DNA of 64,000 bases. Origin: Peristeroidobacter soli. Its GTDB lineage: Bacteria; Pseudomonadota; Gammaproteobacteria; Steroidobacterales; Steroidobacteraceae. The stretch covers positions 2,020,640 through 2,084,639 of the forward strand of contig NZ_ML142848.1 in NCBI RefSeq assembly GCF_004138485.1, written 5' to 3'. Made by a program: the position numbers and the translations under genes. The notes below the pieces were generated by a model that was given only the letters and a program-made list of their open reading frames with translations, did not search any database and had not been told where the DNA came from. Positions 35,604-43,770 of this stretch are shown here, piece by piece. Every line of letters begins with the position of its first letter. Positions within the stretch are counted from its first letter, which is position 1.

Positions 35604-36668
35604 ATGCAACAAACGATTCGATTCATCAAATCCGCGGACGGCACGCGTCTGGCGGTCGCCACTTCAGGGCAGGGACCGCCGCTGGTGAAGTCGGCGAACT
35701 GGCTGTCGCATCTGGAGTTCGACTGGCAGAGCCCGGTGTGGCGCCACTGGTTCCGTTTTCTGTCGGCCGGGCGCCAGCTGATTCGGTTCGATCCTCGTGG
35801 CTGCGGCCTGTCGGACTGGGATGTCGCCGATCTTTCGCACGCCGCTCAAGTCGCGGATCTCGAAGCGCTCATCGAAGCGTCGGATCTGGAAACATTCCCG
35901 CTGCTCGGCATCTCTCAAGGCGGTGCCGCCTGTATCGAGTACGCCGTCCGTCATCCCGAGCGCGTCACGAAGCTGTTCCTGTACGGTTGTTATGCGGAAG
36001 GCTGGGCGCAGCGGGGCGACGATTCGCGGCGGCACGGGGAGGCGCTGGTCGAGCTGATTCGTCAGGGGTGGGGCCAGGAGAATCCCGCGTTCCGTCTGTT
36101 GTTCGCCTCCTTGTTCATCCCGGACGCGACTACCGAGCAGGTGCGCTGGTTCTCGGATCTCATGCGCACCACGACCCAGCCGGAAATCGCCGCGCGCATC
36201 ATCGAAGCGTTCGGCCAGATCAATGTGCGATCGCTGTTGTCCCAAGTGAAAGTGCCGACCATCGTGGTGCATGCCCGGGGCGACGCACGCATTCCTTTCG
36301 ATCAGGGCCGGTTGCTGGCGGCGGAGATTCCCAACGCGACGTTCGTGACGTTGGAAGGCCGCAATCACATTCTTACCGAGGGCGAGCCGGCCTGGGCTCG
36401 GTTCTGCGAGACATTCAATGAGTACATGGGCGTTGCCGGGTCGAGCGCCGCTCGCCAATCCGCGCCAGTGGACTTGTCGGAGCTCACCGCCCGTGAGAAT
36501 GCGATCCTGAGACTGGTTGCGCAGGGGGCCGCGAACGGGGAAATCGCCCGCCGTTTGTTCATCAGCGAGAAAACGGTGCGCAATCATCTGACGAACATTT
36601 TCGAGAAGCTGGGCGTGGACTCGCGCGCCCGGGCCATCGTCGTCGCCCGCGACCGGGGCGTCGCGTAG
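35604..36668 (+). CDS. alpha/beta-hydrolase fused to a LuxR-type HTH domain
   Basis: A 354-residue fusion from the ATG at 35604 (a TTG at 35592 is an alternative). Residues 1-275 form an alpha/beta hydrolase with an apparently complete catalytic triad: Ser104 in GISQGG, Asp227 in HARGDARIPF and His255 in GRNHILTE. Residues 292-350 form a LuxR/GerE HTH (LSELTARENAILRLVAQG, EIARRLFISEKTVRNHL). The intact triad means the sensor may be enzymatically active or may bind an ester-like ligand without turning it over. Fusions of this kind are known but few are characterised. A diiron oxygenase-like gene follows, separated by a palindrome. Confidence 0.88.
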   Translation: MQQTIRFIKSADGTRLAVATSGQGPPLVKSANWLSHLEFDWQSPVWRHWFRFLSAGRQLIRFDPRGCGLSDWDVADLSHAAQVADLEALIEASDLETFPLLGISQGGAACIEYAVRHPERVTKLFLYGCYAEGWAQRGDDSRRHGEALVELIRQGWGQENPAFRLLFASLFIPDATTEQVRWFSDLMRTTTQPEIAARIIEAFGQINVRSLLSQVKVPTIVVHARGDARIPFDQGRLLAAEIPNATFVTLEGRNHILTEGEPAWARFCETFNEYMGVAGSSAARQSAPVDLSELTARENAILRLVAQGAANGEIARRLFISEKTVRNHLTNIFEKLGVDSRARAIVVARDRGVA

Positions 36669-36794
36669 TCCTATTGGACACGGGTACAGGATGTACCCGC
36701 GCCGCTGAAGGCGGCGAGCGAGGAGCAAAAGTCACGCCTTTTGCGAGTCGCACGAGGGGCGCGGCAGGATGCCCGATCCCGAGTTATTTAATTA

Positions 36795-36806
36795 GGACAT
36801 ATGTCC
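36795..36806. promoter_or_regulatory. palindrome GGACATATGTCC ahead of the diiron gene
   Basis: GGACATATGTCC is identical to its reverse complement. It lies 99 bp before the chosen start of the diiron gene and 126 bp after the regulator gene. LuxR-type proteins bind such short inverted repeats, so it is a candidate target of the adjacent fusion regulator. The nearby AT-rich TTATTTAATTA supports a promoter here. Confidence 0.45.
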
Positions 36807-36905
36807 CGGGGATGGCGCTTTCGAATGAGCCTTCTGCCTCATGCGCCGCTTGCCATAAAACTGCAACATGCGCGCACTTTGAAAAACCGCCCGCGAGTCA
36901 AACGT

Positions 36906-37880
36906 ATGAGTGCCGCAGCCGCCATGGTGGTGTCTCCCGCCGCCGAGAAGATGTTCCAGGAAAACTCCGACCGCGCCCGCTATGCCCGCTGCATCAAGGC
37001 GTCCAAAAGAGTGCGTTGGGATATCGATGCCGATGTGTTTCGCGGCCGGGCGTTCGACTTCCGCCGCAAGTTCCTGCCCGACGGCCTGACCAAGGTGAAC
37101 GATCTGGCGTTTCTGATGCCGGACGAGAAGCGCGCCATGAGTCACGTGCAGGGCCGCAGCTACGCCACTCTCTTCGGATTGGTGGAGCGGTTCATCAGTG
37201 CCAAGACTCTGGAGCTCGCCGGCAAACAGGTGTTGGGCGATCAGGTCGCGCTCGAAGGGCTGGTGCGCTTCAGCGATGAGGAGCTGAAACATCAGGAACT
37301 GTTCCGCCGGATCGAAGCGGCGATTGCTACGCGCATGCCCGGCGGTTACGCGGTGATCGTCGACGCCAACGAAGTGGCGCGCAACGTATTGAACAAGTCG
37401 ACGTGGGCGGTGCTGGCGCTGACCTGTCACATCGAGCTGTTCACTCAGGTTCACTATCGGGAAAGCATCGAGCGTGACGACGACCTCTCGGATCTCTATC
37501 GCGATGTGTTCCGTTTCCACTGGCTGGAGGAGTGCCAGCACGCGGTCATGGATGAGATCGAATGGCATCGGGAGGATCGCAACCTCTCGGCGGGCGAGCG
37601 TGACATCGCGGTCGATGATTTCATTTCGCTGCTCCGGTTGCTCGATGAGATTGTGAGCGCGCAGTCGTCGGCGGACGCGGGATATTTCATGCGGGTATGT
37701 GAACGCAGCTTCTCGCCGGCCGAGCAGCAGCAGATCCGTGACACCATGCAACGGGCCTACCGTTGGCAATACATCGCATCGGGTGCCCAACATCCCCACT
37801 TTGTAAAAATGCTCGGCGGCATGGTGAGTCGTCAGCAGCTGCAGCGGGTGCAAACGTCGTTGGCACAGATTGGACGCTAA
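36906..37880 (+). CDS. AurF-like diiron oxygenase / ferritin-like protein
   Basis: 324 residues from MSAAAAMVV (an in-frame ATG at 36801 lies inside the palindrome and was not chosen). The protein is mostly helical and carries a full set of diiron ligands: Glu94, Glu126-x2-His129 (EELKH), Glu177 (CHIELF), and His205-x3-Glu209-x2-His212 (HWLEECQH). The order and spacing match the seven ligands of the p-aminobenzoate N-oxygenase AurF: E101, E136, H139, E196, H223, E227 and H230. AurF oxidises an aryl amine to a nitro group. Other ferritin-like diiron oxidases remain possible. No biosynthetic cluster is adjacent; the LuxR fusion gene upstream may control it. Confidence 0.7.
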   Translation: MSAAAAMVVSPAAEKMFQENSDRARYARCIKASKRVRWDIDADVFRGRAFDFRRKFLPDGLTKVNDLAFLMPDEKRAMSHVQGRSYATLFGLVERFISAKTLELAGKQVLGDQVALEGLVRFSDEELKHQELFRRIEAAIATRMPGGYAVIVDANEVARNVLNKSTWAVLALTCHIELFTQVHYRESIERDDDLSDLYRDVFRFHWLEECQHAVMDEIEWHREDRNLSAGERDIAVDDFISLLRLLDEIVSAQSSADAGYFMRVCERSFSPAEQQQIRDTMQRAYRWQYIASGAQHPHFVKMLGGMVSRQQLQRVQTSLAQIGR

Positions 37881-37881
37881 G

Positions 37882-37915
37882 CTGTCATTAAAGCGTCATA
37901 CATCGAAACAAGAAT
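37882..37915 (+). promoter_or_regulatory. Pho box and -10 element upstream of the nested phytase-like gene
   Basis: CTGTCAT at 37882-37888, then TAAA, then GCGTCAT at 37893-37899, matches the PhoB consensus of two CTGTCAT repeats with a 4-bp spacer at 12 of 14 positions. An AAGAAT hexamer follows 10 bp after the second repeat (37910-37915), at the distance expected for PhoB-activated promoters. It lies 106 bp before the start codon. Confidence 0.7.
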
Positions 37916-38005
37916 AGCTCCCGTATAAGCCGGGCACGGATTTGCCGCCTCACGGACGAGGCGCCGGCACGGCATTCAAACAACACCCCGCAATCCGGAG
38001 CTTTC

Positions 38006-40900
38006 ATGTCCAGAGCGTCTCGTTCCTGCGTGGCCGCGGCCGTCGCAGTCGCCCTCTTCAATTGTGCTTTGCCGGCCGGCGCCGGCGAATCCGTTCAACA
38101 TGCCGATGAGGGGAGCCTGAAGCTCACGCCGGTCGGAACTTACGATGCCGGCGACGCGGGCTCGGCGGAAATCGTCGCGTTCGATGCTGCGAGCAAGCGC
38201 CTGTTCCTGGTGAATGCCCAGACCTCGACCGTCGATATTCTCGATGTGAGCAACCCGTCGAGCCCGGCCAAGGTCACGACCATCGATACCGCCAGCCTCG
38301 GCTCGCCGAACAGCGTAGCGGTGCGCGACGGTGTGGTCGCGGTCGCCATCCAGAGCGATCCGAAGACCGCTCCGGGCCACGTTGCGTTCTATGACACCAA
38401 CGGCAATCTGATCAAAGCCGTGACGGTCGGTGCGTTGCCCGACATGATCACGTTTACTCCGGACGGCAGCAGCGTGCTGACCGCCAACGAAGGCGAGCCG
38501 AGCGGCTACGGCCCTGGCTTCGTCGATCCGGAAGGCTCCGTGAGCATCGTGCCAGTGCCGCACAATTCTAAGGATTGGAAGAAGCTGAGCGACAGCGATG
38601 TTCGCACGGTGACGTTCCAGGAGTTCAACGGTAAGGACGCGAAGCTGCGCGCCCAGGGCATCCGCATCTACGGACCCGGTGCCAGCGTCGCGCAGGATCT
38701 CGAGCCTGAATACATCACCGTTACCGAAGATTCGAAGACCGCGTATGTGACGCTCCAGGAAAACAATGCCATCGCCGAGATCGATCTCAAGAGCGGCACG
38801 GTGACCAATCTGCTGGCGCTGGGCTACAAGGATTACAGCGAGCTGCCGTTCACCGCTGCCACTTATGAGTGGAACAAGCTGCCGGTGATCGGCACGACGG
38901 TCGGCGGTCAGACCCTGCACCTCGGCGGCTTCTCGGGCCTGGCGTTCGAAGGCACGACCAGCGACGGCAAGCTGAAGTTCATCACTCACACCGATCGCGG
39001 TCCGAACGGCGAGCCGACCGGTGCCCTGCGTCCGTTCCTGTTGCCCGAATTCACGCCGCGCCTGGTCCGCTTCACGCTCGATCCAGCCACCGGCAATTTC
39101 GAGCTGTTGGAACAGATCCTGTTGCAACAGGCGAATGGTCAGCTGCTCACCGGGCTGCCGAACATCGTGCTGTCGAACGACACCAACCTGCCGTACAACG
39201 ACGAAGTCGGCGTGGATTTGTTGGGTCAGCCGACCGCGCTGGATGCGCTGGGCGCGGACCTCGAAGGCATCGCCATCGACCGGGACGGTTCGTTCTGGAT
39301 GTGCGACGAATATCGCCCGGCGATCTATCACTTCAGCAGCGATGGCAAGCTGATCGAGCGTCTGATTCCGATCGGCACGCACGCGGCCGCTGGCAAGCCG
39401 GTGCCGGCGCCTGGCCAGGCGGGCGAGTACGGCGTCGAAGCGCTGCCGGCGGTGATCGCGCAGCGTCGCCAGAATCGCGGCATGGAAGGCATCGCAATTC
39501 AGAACGGCAAGATCTATGGGTTCGTGCAGAGCCCGGCTCGCAATCCCACGACGGTGACCAACGCACAGCTGAACGCGATGAAGAATGTGCGCGTCGTCGA
39601 ATACGATCCCAACACGCGCGCCACTCGTCAGTTCCTGTACATCATGGACAACCCGGCGTCGGTGAGCGCCGATGACACGCGCGCCGACAAGATCGGCGAC
39701 GTTGCGGCGGTTCCGGGCGGCGGCTTCCTGGTCGTGGAGCGTGACGACGATGCCCTGCCGGCGGATCCGATCGAGACCATCACCAAGAAGATCTACGCGG
39801 CCAGGCTCGATGGCGCCACGGATATCTCTTCGCTCGGCTTGTTCACCGTCGGCGGTGTGCAGAAGAGCGTCGATCAGATGACCGAAGCCGAGCTCACGTC
39901 GGTGGGCGTCGTGCCGGTCAAGAAGACGTTGCACGTCGATCTGCCGTCGGCGGGTTACGCGTCGGTGCAGAAGATCGAGGGCCTGGCCGTGATGAACAAC
40001 GGTCAGCTCGCCGTGATCAACGACAACGACTTCGGCGTCGCCGGCATCGTCATCGACAATGCCACGGGCACGTACACCATCGCGCCGGGATATGTCCCGG
40101 AGAAGCCGACGCTCGGCTTGTTGAAGGTGCCGGGCCTGGATGCTTCGGATCGCGACAGCGCCATCAACATCCGCTCTTGGCCGGTGTTCGGCATGTACCA
40201 GCCGGACTCGATCGCTTCGTTCAACATCGGCAAGATCACTTATCTGGTCACCGCCAACGAAGGCGATGCCCGCGATTGGCCCGGCTTCGCCGAAGAATCG
40301 CGCGTGAGCGCCCTGACGCTGGACCCGGTCGCGTTCCCGAACGCCGCGGACCTGCAGAAGGCCGGCAATCTCGGTCGCTTGAATGTCACCAAGACGCTGG
40401 GCGATGCGAACGGCGATGGCTCGTACGAGAAGCTCTACACGCTGGGGGGCCGGTCGTTCTCGATCTGGAAAGCCAACGGCATCCAGGTGTTCGACAGTGG
40501 CAGCGACTTTGAGCGCATCACCGCGGCCAGCAATCCGGCGTTCTTCAACGCCAGCAACGACGACCGCACGTTCGACAGCCGTTCGGACAACAAAGGTCCG
40601 GAGCCGGAAGGCCTGGCGGTGGGCACGGTCGGCGAGCGGCGTTACGCGTTCATCGGTCTGGAGCGCATGGGCGGCGTGATGACTTACGACATCACCAACC
40701 CGCATGTGCCGGTGTTCGTGGGCTACACGAACAATCGTGACTTCTCGGTCGATCCGTACAACGCGCCGGCCGCCGGTGACCTGGGTCCCGAAGGCCTGCT
40801 GTTCATCGACGCGACGAACAGCCCGACGGGCGCCCCGATGCTGGTGGTCGCGAACGAGATCAGCGGCACCGTGACGCTGTACAAGCTCGAACGCGAGTAA
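38006..40900 (+). CDS. secreted choice-of-anchor-I propeller with inserted phytase/esterase-like domain
   Basis: A 964-residue protein with a signal peptide (cleavage near LPAGA). Residues ~40-275 and ~709-964 together form the choice-of-anchor-I beta-propeller: LTANEGEPSGYGPGFVDPEG early, LDASDRD, WPVFGMYQPDSIASF and TANEGDARDWPGFAEESR late. Between LGYKDYS and GLDASDRD lies about 430 residues matching esterase-like activity of phytase proteins (SGLAFEGTTSDG, FWMCDEYRPAIYHF, NRGMEGIAIQNGKIYGF, KIGDVAAVPGGGFLVVERDDD). It is probably a periplasmic or secreted phosphate-releasing enzyme, and the upstream Pho box fits that role. A bidirectional terminator follows. Confidence 0.85.
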   Translation: MSRASRSCVAAAVAVALFNCALPAGAGESVQHADEGSLKLTPVGTYDAGDAGSAEIVAFDAASKRLFLVNAQTSTVDILDVSNPSSPAKVTTIDTASLGSPNSVAVRDGVVAVAIQSDPKTAPGHVAFYDTNGNLIKAVTVGALPDMITFTPDGSSVLTANEGEPSGYGPGFVDPEGSVSIVPVPHNSKDWKKLSDSDVRTVTFQEFNGKDAKLRAQGIRIYGPGASVAQDLEPEYITVTEDSKTAYVTLQENNAIAEIDLKSGTVTNLLALGYKDYSELPFTAATYEWNKLPVIGTTVGGQTLHLGGFSGLAFEGTTSDGKLKFITHTDRGPNGEPTGALRPFLLPEFTPRLVRFTLDPATGNFELLEQILLQQANGQLLTGLPNIVLSNDTNLPYNDEVGVDLLGQPTALDALGADLEGIAIDRDGSFWMCDEYRPAIYHFSSDGKLIERLIPIGTHAAAGKPVPAPGQAGEYGVEALPAVIAQRRQNRGMEGIAIQNGKIYGFVQSPARNPTTVTNAQLNAMKNVRVVEYDPNTRATRQFLYIMDNPASVSADDTRADKIGDVAAVPGGGFLVVERDDDALPADPIETITKKIYAARLDGATDISSLGLFTVGGVQKSVDQMTEAELTSVGVVPVKKTLHVDLPSAGYASVQKIEGLAVMNNGQLAVINDNDFGVAGIVIDNATGTYTIAPGYVPEKPTLGLLKVPGLDASDRDSAINIRSWPVFGMYQPDSIASFNIGKITYLVTANEGDARDWPGFAEESRVSALTLDPVAFPNAADLQKAGNLGRLNVTKTLGDANGDGSYEKLYTLGGRSFSIWKANGIQVFDSGSDFERITAASNPAFFNASNDDRTFDSRSDNKGPEPEGLAVGTVGERRYAFIGLERMGGVMTYDITNPHVPVFVGYTNNRDFSVDPYNAPAAGDLGPEGLLFIDATNSPTGAPMLVVANEISGTVTLYKLERE

Positions 40901-40908
40901 TAAAAAAA

Positions 40909-40934
40909 GGGGCCGGCCCGGACAGCCGGCCCCC
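40909..40934. terminator. bidirectional terminator
   Basis: GGGGCCGGC and GCCGGCCCC form a perfect 9-bp stem. AAAAAAA on one side and CGTTTCTG on the other mean it can end transcription of both the phytase-like gene and the convergent DUF1993 gene. Confidence 0.85.
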
Positions 40935-40950
40935 GTTTCTGTAGCGAAGC

Positions 40951-41466
40951 TCAGACCTGCGGCACGGGTCCCAGGAAATCCTGCTTGCCGATTTCCACGC
41001 CGCCATGACGCAACAGTGCGTACGCGGTCGTCATGTGAAAGAAGAAGTTCGCCAGCGCCCAGTGGCGCACGAAATTCACCGCCGTGAAGTTCAACGAGAC
41101 GCGCGGCGTTTTGATCGAGATGGTGCGATTGTCGTCACCCTCGAACTGCTCCGGCTTGAAGCCATCCAGATAGTCGATGGTCTTGCTCACGCGCGCGATC
41201 AAGTCGGCCATCGTGGTCTCGTTGTCCTCGAACTTCGGCGGCTCGGTGCCGCTCAGACGCGCGGCCGCTCCCTTCGCGGAGTCACTGGCGATCTGGATCT
41301 GCCGTGCGAACGGCAACATGTCCGGATACAGCCGCATCGAAAGGAATACGTTTGGATCGAACTTGCGTGCCTCGGCGTGCGCCACTGCCTTCTCCAGGAT
41401 GGCTTTCAGGGCGCGCAGCGAATGCAGAAACGTGGGAATGGAAGCGTCGTACAGTGACAGACTCAT
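40951..41466 (-). CDS. DUF1993-family protein
   Basis: About 171 residues from MSLSLYDASIPTFL. LYDASIPTFLHSLRALKAIL and the conserved FLSMRLYPDMLPFARQIQIASD block are DUF1993 hallmarks, and the C-terminal HWALANFFFHMTTAYALLRH is the metal-binding-like part of this DinB-related fold. Family function is unknown. It shares a terminator with the phytase-like gene on the other strand. The histidine phosphatase gene lies 163 bp upstream on the same strand. Confidence 0.8.
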   Translation of the reverse strand: MSLSLYDASIPTFLHSLRALKAILEKAVAHAEARKFDPNVFLSMRLYPDMLPFARQIQIASDSAKGAAARLSGTEPPKFEDNETTMADLIARVSKTIDYLDGFKPEQFEGDDNRTISIKTPRVSLNFTAVNFVRHWALANFFFHMTTAYALLRHGGVEIGKQDFLGPVPQV

Positions 41467-41629
41467 GGCGATTCTCCGGCCCCCTGGGCTCATTAGGTGT
41501 AAGCGGGGCGGATTATAGGCGGCGGTGACATTCCGGTCGCCGGCCGTTGGGCGGAAGATTCAGCGGTTCCGAGCACGAGTCTGTTGCCCGGGCCAGGGTG
41601 GCGGGCGCGCCGCTCGTCTGCGCCGTCCG

Positions 41630-42211
41630 CTACGATCGAGCGAGCACCAACGTGTCGGCCTCTCGTCCAAGATCGACGACGCGCAGGCGTCCTTTGTCGT
41701 TGCTCATTACGGTTATCGAGGCGTGATCCGGACGGAAGCACACCACATCATCGCTTTTCTGCGCGGCGCCGACGGCGGCGTTGATCGCGACGAAATGAGT
41801 GTAGATGACGCAGTCGTGTTTGATGGCCAGCAACGACGCGACCAGCTCGTTGCGCCATTGCAGATAATCGATGGATCCGGCCGGCGCGTTCTGGTGCAGT
41901 TGTTTCCAAGTGCCGCGCATGGCCGCGATCAGCCAGTCGCGGCGGGCGGCAAAAGGAATGGGAGGCGAGGGGATTTCGGCGACCGACAGCATCGGCTCCG
42001 CCTCGCAAAACCACATTTGCGTGAGCGGCTCGGCGGTCTCACGGCAGCGGCGCATCGGGCTCGAGTAGACCGGCAGCCGCGACGACGTGCGCGTCAGCTC
42101 TTCGGCTGTCGCGAGCGCTTGAGCCAGGCCGGTATCGTCGAGCCCGGGGTCGGGATCCTCGCCCCAGGACGCGGCCGGCTTGGCGTGTCTGACCAGATAC
42201 AAACGTGGCAT
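41630..42211 (-). CDS. histidine phosphatase family protein
   Basis: A 193-residue phosphatase of the phosphoglycerate mutase-like fold. The phosphohistidine motif LVRHAKP is at residues 5-11, VYSSPMRRCRETAEPL carries the second Arg, and CVIYTHFVAINAAVG holds the late His. It may act on sugar phosphates or small phosphoesters; the substrate is not readable. The zinc-ribbon gene stops 12 bp upstream on the same strand, so it may be transcribed after the bactofilin pair. Confidence 0.82.
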   Translation of the reverse strand: MPRLYLVRHAKPAASWGEDPDPGLDDTGLAQALATAEELTRTSSRLPVYSSPMRRCRETAEPLTQMWFCEAEPMLSVAEIPSPPIPFAARRDWLIAAMRGTWKQLHQNAPAGSIDYLQWRNELVASLLAIKHDCVIYTHFVAINAAVGAAQKSDDVVCFRPDHASITVMSNDKGRLRVVDLGREADTLVLARS

Positions 42212-42223
42212 GGCGCCAGTCTG

Positions 42224-42583
42224 TTATTTCTCCGGCGGCTTGTACACGTCGACGGACAGCGTGACGGTCCTGCCCTCATTCACGTTGAGCGCGCCGACGC
42301 CGACGATCTTGCGTTCCACTTCCTCGCCGCGGTCATTGCGGACCGAGATGACGATCGAATACTCCCACGGCTCGCCCTCCGCCGGATGACGGAAAGCGCC
42401 CTCGACCCGCAAGGCCGAGAACGTGGCTTTCGCCCGCTGTTCCGCGACAGCCTTGGGATCGAAGCGCAAGTGGTGCTTGCACGCGGGACAGATGCTCGCG
42501 CTTTCGAGAATGGTCGACTTGCAGTGCGGGCAGACGCGCGTCTTGCCGTAAGCAGTCGCGCGTCCCGGACTTATCGAGGGCAC
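42224..42583 (-). CDS. small zinc-ribbon protein
   Basis: 119 residues. A zinc ribbon is formed by two CxxC pairs (CPHCKSTILESASICPACK) near the N-terminus. A beta-rich domain follows (EPWEYSIVISVRNDRGEEVERKIVG to the C-terminus). It starts 3 bp after the bactofilin stop, so the two genes are surely one unit. Its role is unknown; it may bind nucleic acid or partner the bactofilin scaffold. Confidence 0.65.
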   Translation of the reverse strand: MPSISPGRATAYGKTRVCPHCKSTILESASICPACKHHLRFDPKAVAEQRAKATFSALRVEGAFRHPAEGEPWEYSIVISVRNDRGEEVERKIVGVGALNVNEGRTVTLSVDVYKPPEK

Positions 42584-42586
42584 GTG

Positions 42587-43057
42587 TTACTTGCCGCCCT
42601 TCTCGTCCCAGCCGAATTCGGCACGGCCGCGCATGCGCGAGCCCGCGGCAACGGTCAGCGAGCCTGCCTTCAGGTCGCCGTTCAGCACGCCGGTCTGCAA
42701 CAGCTCGACGCGCGTTGCCGCATCGATGTTGCCTTCCAGCTCGCCGCCGATGACGACGGTGTTGGCGCGGACACTGCCCGTGATCTTGGCGCCCTGCTCG
42801 ATGGTCAGGTTGCCCTGCACATGCACATCGCCCTTGAAATTACCTGCAACCCGAACGTTGCCGGAGCCTTCGATCTTGCCTTCGATGGTCAGGCCGGCGG
42901 CCAGCACTGATTCCTTGGCATCTGAAGCGGCCGCAGGACGAGCCGCCGGCGCCGGGGTACGAGGCGTGTCGACACTGGCGACCGTCGCGACGGTTTTTTC
43001 CGGGGCGGGGTCGGGGGTGTTCTGTTCCCTGCCGTACTGATCTTTCCACAACGCCAT
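42587..43057 (-). CDS. bactofilin
   Basis: 156 residues: a disordered Pro/Ala/Thr-rich head (residues 1-50) followed by the right-handed beta-helix core typical of bactofilins (SVLAAGLTIEGKIEGSGNVR, GDVHVQGNLTIEQGAKITG, GELEGNIDAATRVELL, GVLNGDLKAGSLTVAAG). Bactofilins polymerise without nucleotides into filaments that position cell-wall enzymes. Divergent from the molybdenum-hydroxylase genes across 232 bp. The zinc-ribbon protein encoded next is probably its partner. Confidence 0.9.
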   Translation of the reverse strand: MALWKDQYGREQNTPDPAPEKTVATVASVDTPRTPAPAARPAAASDAKESVLAAGLTIEGKIEGSGNVRVAGNFKGDVHVQGNLTIEQGAKITGSVRANTVVIGGELEGNIDAATRVELLQTGVLNGDLKAGSLTVAAGSRMRGRAEFGWDEKGGK

Positions 43058-43289
43058 ATCGGCACACTCCTCAAGTTGAACGAGCTGCGGTTAATGACAC
43101 AGCCTGCTAAAACGTGTCAAACATTCCGACATGAAGCGTCGCGGGCCAACGACACCGAATGTCTGTGAGCCTGTTCGTTCAGCCATGACATTCAGTTGCG
43201 GCTTTTGCGGTGCAGAATACGGAGTGTGAAATCGTTCTCGCCCAGCCTATATTTGAACAGTACAACTCTAAGCCGGTGAGGATTTCTAC

Positions 43290-43769
43290 ATGATTAAGCT
43301 CACGGTCAATGGTCAGCCACGCGACGTGGAAGTGGCGGGGGATACGCCACTGCTCTGGGTGCTCAGGGATTCGCTGGGTTTAACCGGGACGAAATATGGT
43401 TGCGGCATGTCCCTGTGCGGGGCCTGCACCGTCCATGTCGATGGGGCGCCGACCCGCTCCTGTATCACGCCGGTCGAGAGTGTCGCCGGCAAGGCCATCA
43501 CTACCATCGAGGGACTGTCGCCCGATCGCAGTCATCCGGTGCAGAAGGCCTGGATGGAAATCGATGTGCCTCAATGCGGTTACTGCCAGTCCGGCCAGAT
43601 CATGTCGGCGGTGGCGCTGCTCAAACAGAATCCGAAACCTTCCGATGCCGACATCGATGCGGCCATGAGCGGCAACATCTGTCGCTGTGGTACGTATCCG
43701 CGCATTCGCAAGGCGATTCACAAAGCCGCGGCGGGCGCGTCCAGTCAAACCGGTACGGAGGCTGGCTGA
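43290..43769 (+). CDS. [2Fe-2S] small subunit of a xanthine dehydrogenase-family molybdoenzyme
   Basis: 159 residues with two [2Fe-2S] clusters: the plant-ferredoxin type ([18 protein letters not shown] plus a later Cys in TRSC) and the helical type (CGYCQSGQ and CRCGTY). This is the IorA-like small subunit of two-subunit molybdenum hydroxylases such as isoquinoline 1-oxidoreductase. The large subunit begins one base after the stop, so they form an operon. No FAD subunit is present, as expected for this branch. Confidence 0.92.
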   Translation: MIKLTVNGQPRDVEVAGDTPLLWVLRDSLGLTGTKYGCGMSLCGACTVHVDGAPTRSCITPVESVAGKAITTIEGLSPDRSHPVQKAWMEIDVPQCGYCQSGQIMSAVALLKQNPKPSDADIDAAMSGNICRCGTYPRIRKAIHKAAAGASSQTGTEAG

Positions 43770-43770
43770 T

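Noticed and set aside
37976-40705. A 909-codon open frame on the minus strand opposite the phytase-like gene
   Set aside because: It lies entirely antisense to a clearly conserved protein and has the Arg/His/Ala-rich composition produced by reading GC-rich codons backwards; no domain is recognisable.
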